From CALAMD01 sp035301345 (GTDB taxonomy: Bacteria > Bacillota > Bacilli > Bacillales > Amphibacillaceae): DNA of 16,977 nucleotides. Below the pieces are notes generated by a model, which was given only the letters and a program-made list of their open reading frames with translations, did not search any database and was not told where the DNA came from. How positions within the stretch are numbered: the stretch's first letter is position 1; the number at the start of each line of letters is the position of its first letter. The stretch is from positions 1 through 16,977 of the forward strand of contig DATGUM010000020.1 of assembly GCA_035301345.1 (NCBI GenBank), in the 5' to 3' direction. Below, piece after piece: positions 7,038 through 14,990 of this stretch. Position numbers and translations under genes: made by a program.

Positions 7038-8276
7038 ATGTTTGAGTGGAGAAAAAGAGCTGTTGAGTTGCACGAACGACATCGCGGAAAAATAAGCACA
7101 GCTTTAAATGTACGTGTGAACAATGAAACAGATTTAAGTTTAGCTTATTCACCAGGTGTTGCAGAACCGGCGAAGTTAATTCAAGCAGATAAAAATAAAG
7201 CGTACGATTATACGATAAAAGGAAACACGGTAGCTGTTGTTACTGATGGAAGTGCTGTTTTAGGGTTAGGTAATATTGGACCAGAGGCTGCTTTACCTGT
7301 CATGGAAGGAAAATCTTTGTTGTTTAAGTCTTTTGCAAACATTGACTCTTTTCCTATTTGTTTAAATACGACAGATGTTGAAGAAATTATCCAAACAGTA
7401 AAAATGATTGCTCCGACGTTTGGTGGTATTAATTTAGAGGATATTTCAGCACCGCGTTGTTTTGAAATAGAAAAACGATTGAAAGAAGAGCTTTCTATCC
7501 CAGTTTTTCATGATGATCAACATGGGACGGCTATCGTTATTGCGGCATCTTTAATCAATTCTCTAGCAATCGTTGATAAACATGTCTCTCAAATTAAGGT
7601 CGTTGTAAACGGCGCAGGGGCTGCGGGAATTGCGACGATTAAGATGCTCCTTCAGCTAGGAGTAGAGAATATAGTCGTTTGTGACTCACAAGGAGCTATT
7701 TACCGAGAAGATGAAGCAGACCGTTCGGATTTAAAAGCAGAAATTGCCGAGCAAACGAATCCACATAATGAGCGTGGCCTTTTACAAAAGGTTATCAAAG
7801 ATGCAGACGTTTTTATTGGCGTTTCTGTTGCAAACGTACTTTCACCTTATATGGTTCGCTCAATGGCAAAAGATCCAATTATCTTTGCAATGGCAAACCC
7901 ATCGCCAGAAATAAATCCTGAAGATGCTAGAGAAGCAGGTGCAAAAATTGTCGGGACTGGGCGATCGGATTATCCGAATCAAATAAATAATTTGCTCGCA
8001 TTTCCTGGTGTGTTTAGAGGAGCACTCGCTGTACGCGCAACTGATATTAACGATGCGATGAAGTTAGCTGCAGCTGAAGCAATTGCCCATATCGTGTCTG
8101 ATGAAGAATTAACTAGTGAATATGTCATACCTTCAGCCTTTCACCCGCTTGTCGTACCGACTGTAGCAAGAGCGGTAGCAAAGGCAGCAATTGATTCGCG
8201 AGTAGCGACGATTCACGTGAATCCGGAAGAAGTGTATGCACAAGTGAAGGAACAAATAGAGTCGTCAAATAGATAA
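7038..8276 (+). CDS. ytsJ: NADP-dependent malic enzyme (YtsJ type)
   Basis: The product oxidatively decarboxylates malate to pyruvate, producing NAD(P)H in the cytoplasm. At 412 residues it is the short bacterial form without the C-terminal phosphotransacetylase-like domain of E. coli MaeB. Motifs seen: YSPGVAEP with Y37, VTDGSAVLGLGNIGP followed by K92 in MEGKS (Tyr/Lys catalytic pair by family analogy), FHDDQHGTA with metal-site D159/D160, and the nucleotide-binding loop NGAGAAG (191–197). Its place between dnaE and accD matches ytsJ of B. subtilis, which works mainly with NADP; cofactor preference here is inferred from that. The ATG has an AGGGAG ribosome binding site 8 nt upstream. The gene has its own promoter and a downstream hairpin, so it is probably transcribed alone. 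Confidence 0.95.
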   Translation: MFEWRKRAVELHERHRGKISTALNVRVNNETDLSLAYSPGVAEPAKLIQADKNKAYDYTIKGNTVAVVTDGSAVLGLGNIGPEAALPVMEGKSLLFKSFANIDSFPICLNTTDVEEIIQTVKMIAPTFGGINLEDISAPRCFEIEKRLKEELSIPVFHDDQHGTAIVIAASLINSLAIVDKHVSQIKVVVNGAGAAGIATIKMLLQLGVENIVVCDSQGAIYREDEADRSDLKAEIAEQTNPHNERGLLQKVIKDADVFIGVSVANVLSPYMVRSMAKDPIIFAMANPSPEINPEDAREAGAKIVGTGRSDYPNQINNLLAFPGVFRGALAVRATDINDAMKLAAAEAIAHIVSDEELTSEYVIPSAFHPLVVPTVARAVAKAAIDSRVATIHVNPEEVYAQVKEQIESSNR

Positions 8277-8343
8277 ATAAGTTTACTAAATGTTTTTATG
8301 ACGAATGAAACTGCTTTTTTACTAATTAAATAAGATACAAAAA

Positions 8344-8419
8344 GGGCATGACATGATATACTCATTTTATATGTAAACTTCACGATAAATGAAATGTATA
8401 TCATAACGTGTCCATTTTT
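8344..8419 (+). terminator. Large imperfect hairpin terminator after the malic enzyme gene
   Basis: The arms 8345–8367 and 8387–8413 pair with a few bulges. The core is TGATATAC with GTATATCA, continued inward by TCATTT with AAATGA and outward by GGCATG-type bases with CGTGTCC. It is followed by ATTTTTATTT. It is an unusually long stem for a terminator but lies where one is expected, upstream of the accD promoter. Confidence 0.6.
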
Positions 8420-8444
8420 ATTTCATTACGCATAGATATCGTAA

Positions 8445-8473
8445 TTGTCATAAGTCAATCATTCGTTTGATAT
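8445..8473 (+). promoter_or_regulatory. Sigma-A promoter of accD-accA-pfkA-pyk-fxsA
   Basis: TTGTCA (8445–8450) and TGATAT (8468–8473) are separated by 17 bp. The predicted start near 8480 gives a leader of about 48 nt. No other promoter is apparent before citZ, so one transcript probably carries all five genes. I found no FapR-type operator here. Confidence 0.72.
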
Positions 8474-8480
8474 ACAACGG

Positions 8481-8508
8481 TGTCACGTCGTACGGAAGAA
8501 TGGTGACA
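8481..8508 (+). promoter_or_regulatory. Stem-loop at the 5' end of the accD mRNA
   Basis: TGTCAC (8481–8486) and GTGACA (8503–8508) are perfect inverted arms, extendable by two G·U pairs, with a 16-nt loop containing CGTACG. It begins about where the transcript is expected to start and ends 5 nt before the AAGGAG ribosome binding site. It could stabilise the mRNA or affect accD translation; no known riboswitch is recognised. Confidence 0.4.
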
Positions 8509-8527
8509 TTTGGAAGGAGAAGCTATT

Positions 8528-9385
8528 TTGTTAAAAGATTTTTTTAGCCGGAAGAAAAATAATACAACGATTCCAGATGAGATTGAAAAAAAAGCAGTTC
8601 CAGAAGGCTTGATGGAAAAGTGTATTTCATGTAAAGAAATTTATTATTATAAAGATTGGGAAAAAAACCTCCGCGTTTGCCCAGAATGTGGCCATCATCA
8701 CCCGCTGACAGCGTGGGAAAGAATCAATGCGACGTTTGACAAAGGAACGTTCAAGCAGTGGGATGAAGAGATGAAGCCGAATAACCCTCTGTCATTTCCA
8801 GAATATGAAGAAAAAGTAAAGAAAGACCAAGATAAAACAGGTTTAAATGAAGCCGTCGTTTCAGGAGAAGGTTTAATTGGTGGTAATCGTACAGCTTTTT
8901 GTGTCATGGACTCAAGGTTTCGTATGGGGAGTATGGGATCTGTCGTCGGTGAAAAAATAGCCCGTGCTGTCGAAAGAGCGCGCGAAATGTCGATACCATT
9001 TATTATATTTACCGCTTCTGGTGGTGCAAGAATGCAAGAAGGTGCGCTTAGCTTAATGCAAATGACGAAAGCGTCTATGGCTATTAAGCGACACTCTGAA
9101 GCAGGGGGATTGTTTATTTCTGTTATGACTCATCCGACGACTGGTGGTGTGTCAGCAAGCTTCGCCTCATTAGGAGATTACAATTTTGCTGAACCGAAAG
9201 CGCTCATCGGATTCGCTGGTCGACGCATTATTGAGCAAACGATTCGCGAAAAGTTACCGAAAGACTTTCAAACAGCTGAATTTTTATTAAAGCACGGTCA
9301 ATTAGATCAAGTCGTGAAACGTCATGACTTAAGAGAGTTGCTCGAGCAATTATTAGCGTTGCATAAGGAAGTGGATAACAAATGA
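8528..9385 (+). CDS. accD: Acetyl-CoA carboxylase carboxyltransferase subunit beta
   Basis: This is the beta subunit of the carboxyltransferase that moves CO2 from carboxybiotin to acetyl-CoA, forming malonyl-CoA for fatty acid synthesis; it acts as an A2D2 complex with AccA. The product is 285 residues. A four-cysteine zinc ribbon (C32, C35, C51, C54) precedes the crotonase-fold domain, with SGGARMQEG at 164–172 and HPTTGGVSASFASLGD further on. TTG at 8528 is chosen over the longer frame start at 8510, because AAGGAG at 8514–8519 lies 8 nt upstream of it and the resulting MLKDFF N-terminus matches the family (MLKDIF-type). The end overlaps the accA start by ATGA, which suggests coupled translation. 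Confidence 0.96.
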   Translation: MLKDFFSRKKNNTTIPDEIEKKAVPEGLMEKCISCKEIYYYKDWEKNLRVCPECGHHHPLTAWERINATFDKGTFKQWDEEMKPNNPLSFPEYEEKVKKDQDKTGLNEAVVSGEGLIGGNRTAFCVMDSRFRMGSMGSVVGEKIARAVERAREMSIPFIIFTASGGARMQEGALSLMQMTKASMAIKRHSEAGGLFISVMTHPTTGGVSASFASLGDYNFAEPKALIGFAGRRIIEQTIREKLPKDFQTAEFLLKHGQLDQVVKRHDLRELLEQLLALHKEVDNK

Positions 9386-10335
9386 CGCAACTGTTAGAGT
9401 TTGAACGTCCAATTGTACATTTGAAGAATAAAATCGAAGAATTTAAACGAGCAACAGAAAATAGTGAACTCGATTTGACGGAAGAGATTAAAACTTTAGA
9501 AAAAAAATTACGTAAATTAGAAAATGATATTTACGGTAATTTAAAGGCGTGGGATCGCGTACAAATTGCGCGCCATCAGTTACGGCCAACGACGTTAGAT
9601 TATATTGATCAACTATTTGAACATTTTATTGAATGTCACGGCGATCGATATTATGGGGATGACCCGGCAATTGTTTCAGGGATTGGAACGTTTCAAGGCG
9701 AACCTGTAACAATTATTGGTCACCAACGTGGAAAAGATACGAAAGATAACATTTATCGTAATTTCGGTATGCCACATCCTGAAGGTTATCGAAAAGCGAT
9801 GCGCCATATGAAATTAGCTGAGAAATTCAATCGCCCGATTATTACATTTATTGATACGAAAGGGGCTTACCCTGGAAAAGCGGCGGAAGAACGTGGTCAG
9901 AGTGAAGCAATAGCTTATAATTTAATGGAGATGTCAGGTTTAAAAGTACCGATTGTCTGTATCGTTATCGGTGAAGGTGGAAGTGGTGGAGCACTAGCTA
10001 TTAGTGTTGGAGACCATTTACATATGCTAGAAAACTCAACGTACTCTGTTATTTCTCCAGAAGGGGCAGCAGCGTTACTATGGAAAGATGCGAGCCTTGC
10101 ACGTCAAGCAGCAGAAACGTTAAAAATTACTGCTCAAGATTTAAAAGCGTTAAATATTTTAGATGAAATTATAAAAGAACCATTCGGTGGTGCGCACAGA
10201 GATTTAGAAGAACAAGCGGACTATATGCGACCTGTAATTGAACAATCATTAAAAGAATTAAAAGCTTTGTCAACTGAAGAACGACTAGAAAAACGTTGGG
10301 AAAAGTATGCACAGATTGGTTCTTTTGTTGAATAA
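9382..10335 (+). CDS. accA: Acetyl-CoA carboxylase carboxyltransferase subunit alpha
   Basis: This is the alpha subunit, partner of AccD, and 317 residues long, as usual for Firmicutes. The N-terminus contains a charged helical, coiled-coil-like segment (about 30–55, rich in EEIKTLEKKLRKLE). The carboxyltransferase core follows, with GHQRGKDTKDN, a DTKGAYPG loop, and the oxyanion-type glycine loop GEGGSGG at 197–203, then SPEGAAALLWKD. The start overlaps the accD stop and has an AGGAAG ribosome binding site inside accD, so the two subunits are probably made in equal amounts. pfkA follows after 37 bp with no terminator, which places fatty acid precursor supply and lower glycolysis on one transcript, as in B. 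subtilis. Confidence 0.97.
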   Translation: MTQLLEFERPIVHLKNKIEEFKRATENSELDLTEEIKTLEKKLRKLENDIYGNLKAWDRVQIARHQLRPTTLDYIDQLFEHFIECHGDRYYGDDPAIVSGIGTFQGEPVTIIGHQRGKDTKDNIYRNFGMPHPEGYRKAMRHMKLAEKFNRPIITFIDTKGAYPGKAAEERGQSEAIAYNLMEMSGLKVPIVCIVIGEGGSGGALAISVGDHLHMLENSTYSVISPEGAAALLWKDASLARQAAETLKITAQDLKALNILDEIIKEPFGGAHRDLEEQADYMRPVIEQSLKELKALSTEERLEKRWEKYAQIGSFVE

Positions 10336-10372
10336 TGTTTATTTAGACATGTGATGACAGGAGTTGCTTAAG

Positions 10373-11332
10373 GTGAAAAGAATCGGAGTTTTAACGAGTG
10401 GTGGAGATGCTCCAGGGATGAATGCTGCTATTAGAGCGATCGTTCGTAAATGTATTTTTCATGAGATAGAGCCTGTAGGTATACGAAATGGTTATCAAGG
10501 GCTTATTGAAGGTAAAATGGAACATCTACAAATTGGATCTGTTGGAGATATTATTCATCGCGGTGGTACGATTTTGCATTCATCAAGAAGCGAGGCATTT
10601 AAAACAGAAAAAGGTCGAAATCTAGCTGTTGAACAATTAAAGAAGCATGCAATTGATGGACTCGTCGTTATTGGTGGTGACGGTACGTTTGCCGGAGCGA
10701 AGTCATTAACAGAAGAGGGATTCCCTTGTATCGGTGTACCAGCAACAATTGATAATGATATTCCTGGAACAGACTTTACGATAGGTTTTGATACAGCGTT
10801 AAATACGATCATCGATGCGATTGATAAAATTCGCGATACAGCGACGTCTCATGAAAGAACGTTCGTCATAGAAGTGATGGGACGTGAAGCAGGAGACTTA
10901 GCGCTTTGGTCCGGGCTCGCTGGAGGAGCTGAAAGTATTCTTATTCCAGAACGTGAAACAGATTTTTCAGAAGTCGTTCATCGGTTAAAACGAGGACAAA
11001 AGCGTGGTAAAAAACATAGTATCATCCTTTTAGCAGAAGGTGTCTCCAATGGTTTTGCTTACGGGAAACGTATTGAAGAAGCGACACAACTAGAAACACG
11101 GGTGACCGTTTTAGGTTATTTACAACGTGGCGGCACACCGACGGCTTCTGACCGTGTACTCGCAAGTCGCCTTGGTGGGCGATCGGTTGATTTACTTCGA
11201 GAAGGGCAGTCAGGCAAGATGGTAGGAATCAAAAATAATACAATTATTGATGATGATATCTTATCCGTACTCGATAAAAAACGTACGGTTGAGCAAGGTT
11301 TATTCCAACTTTCTAATGAATTATCAATATAA
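10373..11332 (+). CDS. pfkA: ATP-dependent 6-phosphofructokinase
   Basis: The enzyme phosphorylates fructose 6-phosphate to fructose 1,6-bisphosphate, the committed glycolytic step. The product is 319 residues and keeps the classical numbering: GG at 10–11, GGDGT at 101–105 (D103), TIDND at 125–129 (catalytic D127), R162, MGR ending at R171, and R243. Effector-site residues R21, R25, E187 and K213 are present, so the usual allosteric control by ADP and PEP is expected. GTG at 10373 is chosen because AGGAG at 10359–10363 lies 9 nt upstream, whereas the TTG at 10364 directly abuts that site; the MKRIGVLTSGGD start also fits the family. The C-terminus QLSNELSI matches other Bacillales. pyk follows 15 bp later. 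Confidence 0.97.
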   Translation: MKRIGVLTSGGDAPGMNAAIRAIVRKCIFHEIEPVGIRNGYQGLIEGKMEHLQIGSVGDIIHRGGTILHSSRSEAFKTEKGRNLAVEQLKKHAIDGLVVIGGDGTFAGAKSLTEEGFPCIGVPATIDNDIPGTDFTIGFDTALNTIIDAIDKIRDTATSHERTFVIEVMGREAGDLALWSGLAGGAESILIPERETDFSEVVHRLKRGQKRGKKHSIILLAEGVSNGFAYGKRIEEATQLETRVTVLGYLQRGGTPTASDRVLASRLGGRSVDLLREGQSGKMVGIKNNTIIDDDILSVLDKKRTVEQGLFQLSNELSI

Positions 11333-11347
11333 TTGGAGGAACGTATT

Positions 11348-13108
11348 ATGCGAAAGACTAAAATTGTATGTACGATTGGTCCAGCGTCAGAATCTATTGA
11401 TACTTTAGTTCAGTTAATTGAGTCAGGTATGAACGTTGCTCGATTAAACTTCTCACACGGAACGTATGATGAGCACGAAAATAGAATTAATAATATAAAA
11501 GAAGCCGCCCGTTTAACGAATAAAACAGTAGGCATTCTTATGGATACGAAAGGTCCAGAAATCCGTACAGGTCTGTTTGAAACAGGAGCAGCGGAAATCG
11601 TTAAAGGGCAAACTATTTCTATTATGATGCAGGAAACTTTAGGAACGAGTGAACGTTTTTCAGTATCCTATGAACAACTCATTAATGATGTTGAAGTCGG
11701 TTCTAGTATTTTAATAGATGACGGTTTAATCGAATTAAAAGTCGTTGATATTAATCAAGCAAACGGCGAAATTATCGCAAAAGCGTTGAATTCAGGCGTT
11801 GTTAAAGATAGAAAAGGTGTAAACGTGCCGAACGTACGTATTAACCTACCGGGCATGACGGAGAAAGACGCTGCAGATATTTTATTCGGCGTCGAACATG
11901 GCGTAGACTTTATCGCTGTTTCTTTTATTCGTAGACAATCTGACGTCATTGAAGTGAGAGAATTACTAGAAGAGCAGGAAGCAACGAACATTCATATCAT
12001 TTCTAAAATAGAAAATCGAGAAGGAATCGATAATATTGATTATATTTTAGAAGCGTGTGAAGGAATTATGGTTGCCCGTGGAGATTTAGGCGTAGAAATA
12101 CCGCCAGAAGAAGTGCCACTCGTGCAAAAGCAAATCATTAAAAAGTGTAACGCTGTTGGCAAGCCTGTTATTACAGCTACGCAAATGCTTGATTCAATGG
12201 AAAGAAACCCAAGGCCGACACGCGCTGAAGCTTCAGATGTGGCAAATGCGATTTTTGATGGAACGGACGCTGTTATGTTATCAGGAGAGACAGCAGCAGG
12301 GGATTATCCGGTAGAATCTGTTAAAATGATGCATGATATTTCAAGACGCGTTGAAACAGGTTTAGATTATGAGTTATTGTTAAAAGCACGTTCTAAAGAA
12401 GTCGCTATGACAATTACAGATGGTATTAGCTTAGCAGTTAGTCATACAGCGAAAAATTTATCAATGAGTGCAATTATTACACCTACAGAAAGTGGTCATA
12501 CGGCTCGAATGATTGCTAAATACCGACCTAGAATACCAATTGTTGCAGTCACAAGTTGTTCTTACGTGAACCGGCAGTTAGCTTTAGTATGGGGTGTCCA
12601 TGCAGTGAAAGGCAAAGCAGTAAGTTCAACAGATGATATGTTATCAACAGCTATCGAACGGGCTTTAAGTACGAACTTAATTGAACGTGGTAGTCAAGTA
12701 ATTATTACGGCAGGTGTTCCTGTCGGGGAAAGTGGGACGACAAATATTATGAAAATTCATGTGATTGGCGATGTCATTGCAAAAGGTCAAGGGATTGGTC
12801 GTAAGAGTGCTTACGGGAAAGCAGTCGTTGCTAAGTCGGGGCAAGAAGCAAACGAACGAGTAGAAGAAGGCGATATATTAGTAACGATTGGAACAGATCG
12901 CGATATGATTGAAGCGATTGAAAAATGCGGTGGTATTATTACGGAAGAAGGCGGATTAACGTCTCATGCGGCTGTTGTAGGGCTTAGTTTAGGCATTCCA
13001 GTCATCGTAGGCGTAGATAATGTCTTCAACTATGTTCATGATGGAGAGCACCTTACTTTAGATAGTGCAAAAGGTGATATATATAAAGGACATGCGAGTG
13101 TTCTTTAA
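11348..13108 (+). CDS. pyk: Pyruvate kinase with C-terminal PEP-utiliser domain
   Basis: The enzyme converts phosphoenolpyruvate and ADP to pyruvate and ATP. The product is 586 residues, the long Bacillales form. The (beta/alpha)8 core carries R32, NFSHG at 34–38, the catalytic lysine K220 in SKIENREG, MVARGDLGVE, and KPVITATQMLDSM. After the regulatory C domain comes an extra domain (about 480–586) related to the phosphohistidine domain of PEP synthase and EI, with GGLTSHAAVVG and H540. In Bacillus this extension is not needed for catalysis and its His is not known to be phosphorylated. ATG at 11348 has GGAGGA 7 nt upstream, so the longer frame from 11333 is rejected. It follows pfkA by 15 bp. 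Confidence 0.97.
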   Translation: MRKTKIVCTIGPASESIDTLVQLIESGMNVARLNFSHGTYDEHENRINNIKEAARLTNKTVGILMDTKGPEIRTGLFETGAAEIVKGQTISIMMQETLGTSERFSVSYEQLINDVEVGSSILIDDGLIELKVVDINQANGEIIAKALNSGVVKDRKGVNVPNVRINLPGMTEKDAADILFGVEHGVDFIAVSFIRRQSDVIEVRELLEEQEATNIHIISKIENREGIDNIDYILEACEGIMVARGDLGVEIPPEEVPLVQKQIIKKCNAVGKPVITATQMLDSMERNPRPTRAEASDVANAIFDGTDAVMLSGETAAGDYPVESVKMMHDISRRVETGLDYELLLKARSKEVAMTITDGISLAVSHTAKNLSMSAIITPTESGHTARMIAKYRPRIPIVAVTSCSYVNRQLALVWGVHAVKGKAVSSTDDMLSTAIERALSTNLIERGSQVIITAGVPVGESGTTNIMKIHVIGDVIAKGQGIGRKSAYGKAVVAKSGQEANERVEEGDILVTIGTDRDMIEAIEKCGGIITEEGGLTSHAAVVGLSLGIPVIVGVDNVFNYVHDGEHLTLDSAKGDIYKGHASVL

Positions 13109-13144
13109 GTCAACTTCGTTTCAGTGTTAGAAAGGATGACTAAA

Positions 13145-13540
13145 TTGCGATATTTAATCTTAGCATTATTAATCGTTCCAGCGTTAGAAATTGGGGTCTT
13201 TGTCGCAGTCGGTCGCTCGATTGGTCCGTGGTGGGTAATATTTTTAATTATATTTACAGGTGTTATCGGTTTAGCACTAGCAAAATATCAAGGAATGGAA
13301 ACGTGGAAACGCGCAGAACGTGCAGCGTCTAAAGGGCAAGTACCAGCTGAGCAAATAGTTGACGGCATATGTATTTTTATTGGAGCTGTTCTCTTATTCG
13401 CACCTGGAATTTTAACGGATATTGTCGGATTTTTACTCGTCATCCCTTGGACAAGGAAGCCGTTTAAATACTTTATTTACTATAAAATTCAATCATTTAT
13501 AGCACGTAAAAGCCAACGAACTATTTACTGGCGAAAGTAA
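13145..13540 (+). CDS. fxsA: FxsA-family membrane protein
   Basis: The product is a 131-residue integral membrane protein of the FxsA family. E. coli FxsA was named for relieving F-plasmid exclusion of phage T7 when overproduced; the normal role in Bacillales is not known. Hydrophobic segments are about 2–22 (with the family's PALEIGVFV), about 28–46 (WWVIFLIIFTGVIGLALA), and a long one at about 77–103 that may cross twice (FIGAVLLFAPGILTDIVGFL). The conserved PGxLTD turn is present. The tail is basic. TTG at 13145 is favoured because AAAGGA at 13131–13136 lies 8 nt upstream and the product begins MRYLILALLIVP; ATG at 13136 lies inside that site. It is 36 bp after pyk, the last gene of that transcript, with no clear terminator after it. 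ytvI and ytwI are not present. Confidence 0.9.
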   Translation: MRYLILALLIVPALEIGVFVAVGRSIGPWWVIFLIIFTGVIGLALAKYQGMETWKRAERAASKGQVPAEQIVDGICIFIGAVLLFAPGILTDIVGFLLVIPWTRKPFKYFIYYKIQSFIARKSQRTIYWRK

Positions 13541-13656
13541 AGAACTGAAACTGTTCCGTTACAAAATTTATCTCAATCTATGTTAAGATAGTAAAGAGGG
13601 ACTACTTTATCGTTCTAGTTGTGTATAAAAATAAAAGATAAAAAGTAATGTACTTA

Positions 13657-13670
13657 TGTTTCCGTTCACA
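13657..13670 (-). promoter_or_regulatory. CcpA-binding cre site at the citZ promoter
   Basis: The minus strand reads TGTGAACGGAAACA, matching the cre consensus TGNAARCGNWWWCA at 13 of 14 positions (only position 4 differs). It covers the -35 hexamer of the citZ promoter, so CcpA binding should block transcription when glucose is plentiful. Repression of citZ by CcpA is known in B. subtilis. Confidence 0.75.
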
Positions 13671-13693
13671 TTCTTTCGCTTTTACATTATAAT
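13665..13693 (+). promoter_or_regulatory. Sigma-A promoter of citZ
   Basis: TTCACA (13665–13670) and consensus TATAAT (13688–13693) have a 17-bp spacer. The transcript start near 13700 leaves a leader of about 90 nt, which is very AT-rich and has no clear structure. The rest of the 249-bp gap after fxsA holds nothing else I can support. Confidence 0.8.
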
Positions 13694-13789
13694 ATAAAAC
13701 AGTTAAAAACTTAATTGTGCACTTATTTATTTTTATTATATTATTCATACTTTAGTTGAACCATTTTTTAGAAAAGGAGTTGGTAAGAA

Positions 13790-14905
13790 ATGTCTAAAGT
13801 AGAAGGTCTAGCAGGAGTTATTGCTACTCAATCATCCATCAGTTCTATTATTGATGACCAACTAACGTATGTTGGCTATAGAATTGATGATTTAGCTGAA
13901 CATTCGACATTTGAAGAAGTTATCTACTTATTATGGAATATGAAATTGCCAACACGAGCGGAGTTAGATACATTTAAAAAAGAATTGACGGGTTCAATGG
14001 AACTGCCGGAAGAAATTATCGAACATTTACGTTTATTTGATTTAGAACACGTTCATCCAATGGCAGCGCTTCGATCTGCTATTTCATTATTAGGAGTTTA
14101 TGATCGAGAAGCTGAAGCAACAGAACCGGAAGCAACACGCCGAAAAGCAATACGTATTCAAGGGCAAATTGTTACGATTATTACGACTTTTGCTCGTTTA
14201 AGAAAAGGACTCGAACCGTTAAAACCGTTACAAAATGTTAGTTTAGCGGAAAACTTTTTGTACATGTTAAACGAAAGAAAGCCAGAACCGATTGAAATTG
14301 AAGCCATTGATAAAGCACTTATCCTACATGCAGACCACGAGTTGAATGCTTCGACATTTACTGCCCGCGTTTGTGTAGCAACTTTATCTGATATTTATTC
14401 TGGTATTACAGCAGCTATTTCTGCTTTAAAAGGTCCACTGCATGGTGGCGCAAACGAAGCTGTAATGAAAATGTTGAAAGAAATTGGCGACGTTGACAAT
14501 GTGAAAGATTATGTTGATAAAAAACTTGCTAACAAAGAAGTTATTATGGGGATGGGCCATCGCGTCTATAAAAAAGGTGATCCACGAGCAAAGCATTTAA
14601 AAGCTATGTCACGCAAACTCACTAAATTACGCGGTCAAGAAAAATGGTATGACATGTCTGTTCTTATTGAAGAATACGTTAAAGAGAAGAAAAACTTACC
14701 AGCAAATGTTGACTTTTATTCAGCATCTGTTTATGACTGCCTAGGGATTGATCATGACTTATTTACACCGGTATTTGCCGTTAGTCGTGTGTCAGGATGG
14801 GTTGCACATATACTCGAACAATATTCAAACAACCGATTAATTCGCCCAAGAGCAGAATATACAGGACCACGCACGCAATCATACGTACCTATTGAAGAAA
14901 GATAA
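13790..14905 (+). CDS. citZ: Citrate synthase
   Basis: The enzyme condenses acetyl-CoA and oxaloacetate to citrate, the entry step of the TCA cycle. The product is 371 residues, the short dimeric bacterial type. The catalytic residues are visible as H218 in GPLHGGAN, H257 in MGMGHRVYK and D308 in NVDFYSA; HADHELNAST (180–189) precedes them. The name citZ, rather than citA or mmgD, rests on the position between fxsA and icd, as in B. subtilis. ATG has AAGGAG 10 nt upstream. It has its own promoter with a cre box. No terminator separates it from icd 85 bp downstream, so a citZ-icd transcript is likely. Confidence 0.95.
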   Translation: MSKVEGLAGVIATQSSISSIIDDQLTYVGYRIDDLAEHSTFEEVIYLLWNMKLPTRAELDTFKKELTGSMELPEEIIEHLRLFDLEHVHPMAALRSAISLLGVYDREAEATEPEATRRKAIRIQGQIVTIITTFARLRKGLEPLKPLQNVSLAENFLYMLNERKPEPIEIEAIDKALILHADHELNASTFTARVCVATLSDIYSGITAAISALKGPLHGGANEAVMKMLKEIGDVDNVKDYVDKKLANKEVIMGMGHRVYKKGDPRAKHLKAMSRKLTKLRGQEKWYDMSVLIEEYVKEKKNLPANVDFYSASVYDCLGIDHDLFTPVFAVSRVSGWVAHILEQYSNNRLIRPRAEYTGPRTQSYVPIEER

Positions 14906-14924
14906 ATTTCATTCGCGACGATCA

Positions 14925-14954
14925 TTTATTGAATAAACATAAATATCTTTATGT
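14925..14954. promoter_or_regulatory. Two adjacent palindromes in the citZ–icd gap
   Basis: TTTATT-G-AATAAA (14925–14937) is followed directly, sharing one base, by ACATAAA-TATC-TTTATGT (14937–14954). Both are perfect dyads in an 85-bp gap. They could be an operator, an mRNA processing hairpin, or part of a weak internal icd promoter (TTGAAT 14929–14934, TGTAAA 14952–14957, 17-bp spacer). The second contains ATAA-N6-TTAT, one base short of the CcpC pattern ATAA-N7-TTAT. Confidence 0.35.
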
Positions 14955-14990
14955 AAAACATACATAATATTTATTACAGGAGGAAAATAC

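Noticed and set aside
8510..8527. Longer accD frame starting TTG at 8510
   Set aside because: The accD ribosome binding site lies inside this extension, and the family N-terminus begins at the TTG at 8528.
11333..11347. Longer pyk frame starting TTG at 11333
   Set aside because: It contains the GGAGGA ribosome binding site of the ATG at 11348, and MRKTKIVCTIGP is the normal pyruvate kinase start.
13541..13789. CcpC box, riboswitch or lost gene in the fxsA–citZ gap
   Set aside because: No ATAA-N7-TTAT pattern, known riboswitch structure or ytvI/ytwI remnant could be found. Only the promoter and cre site are supported.
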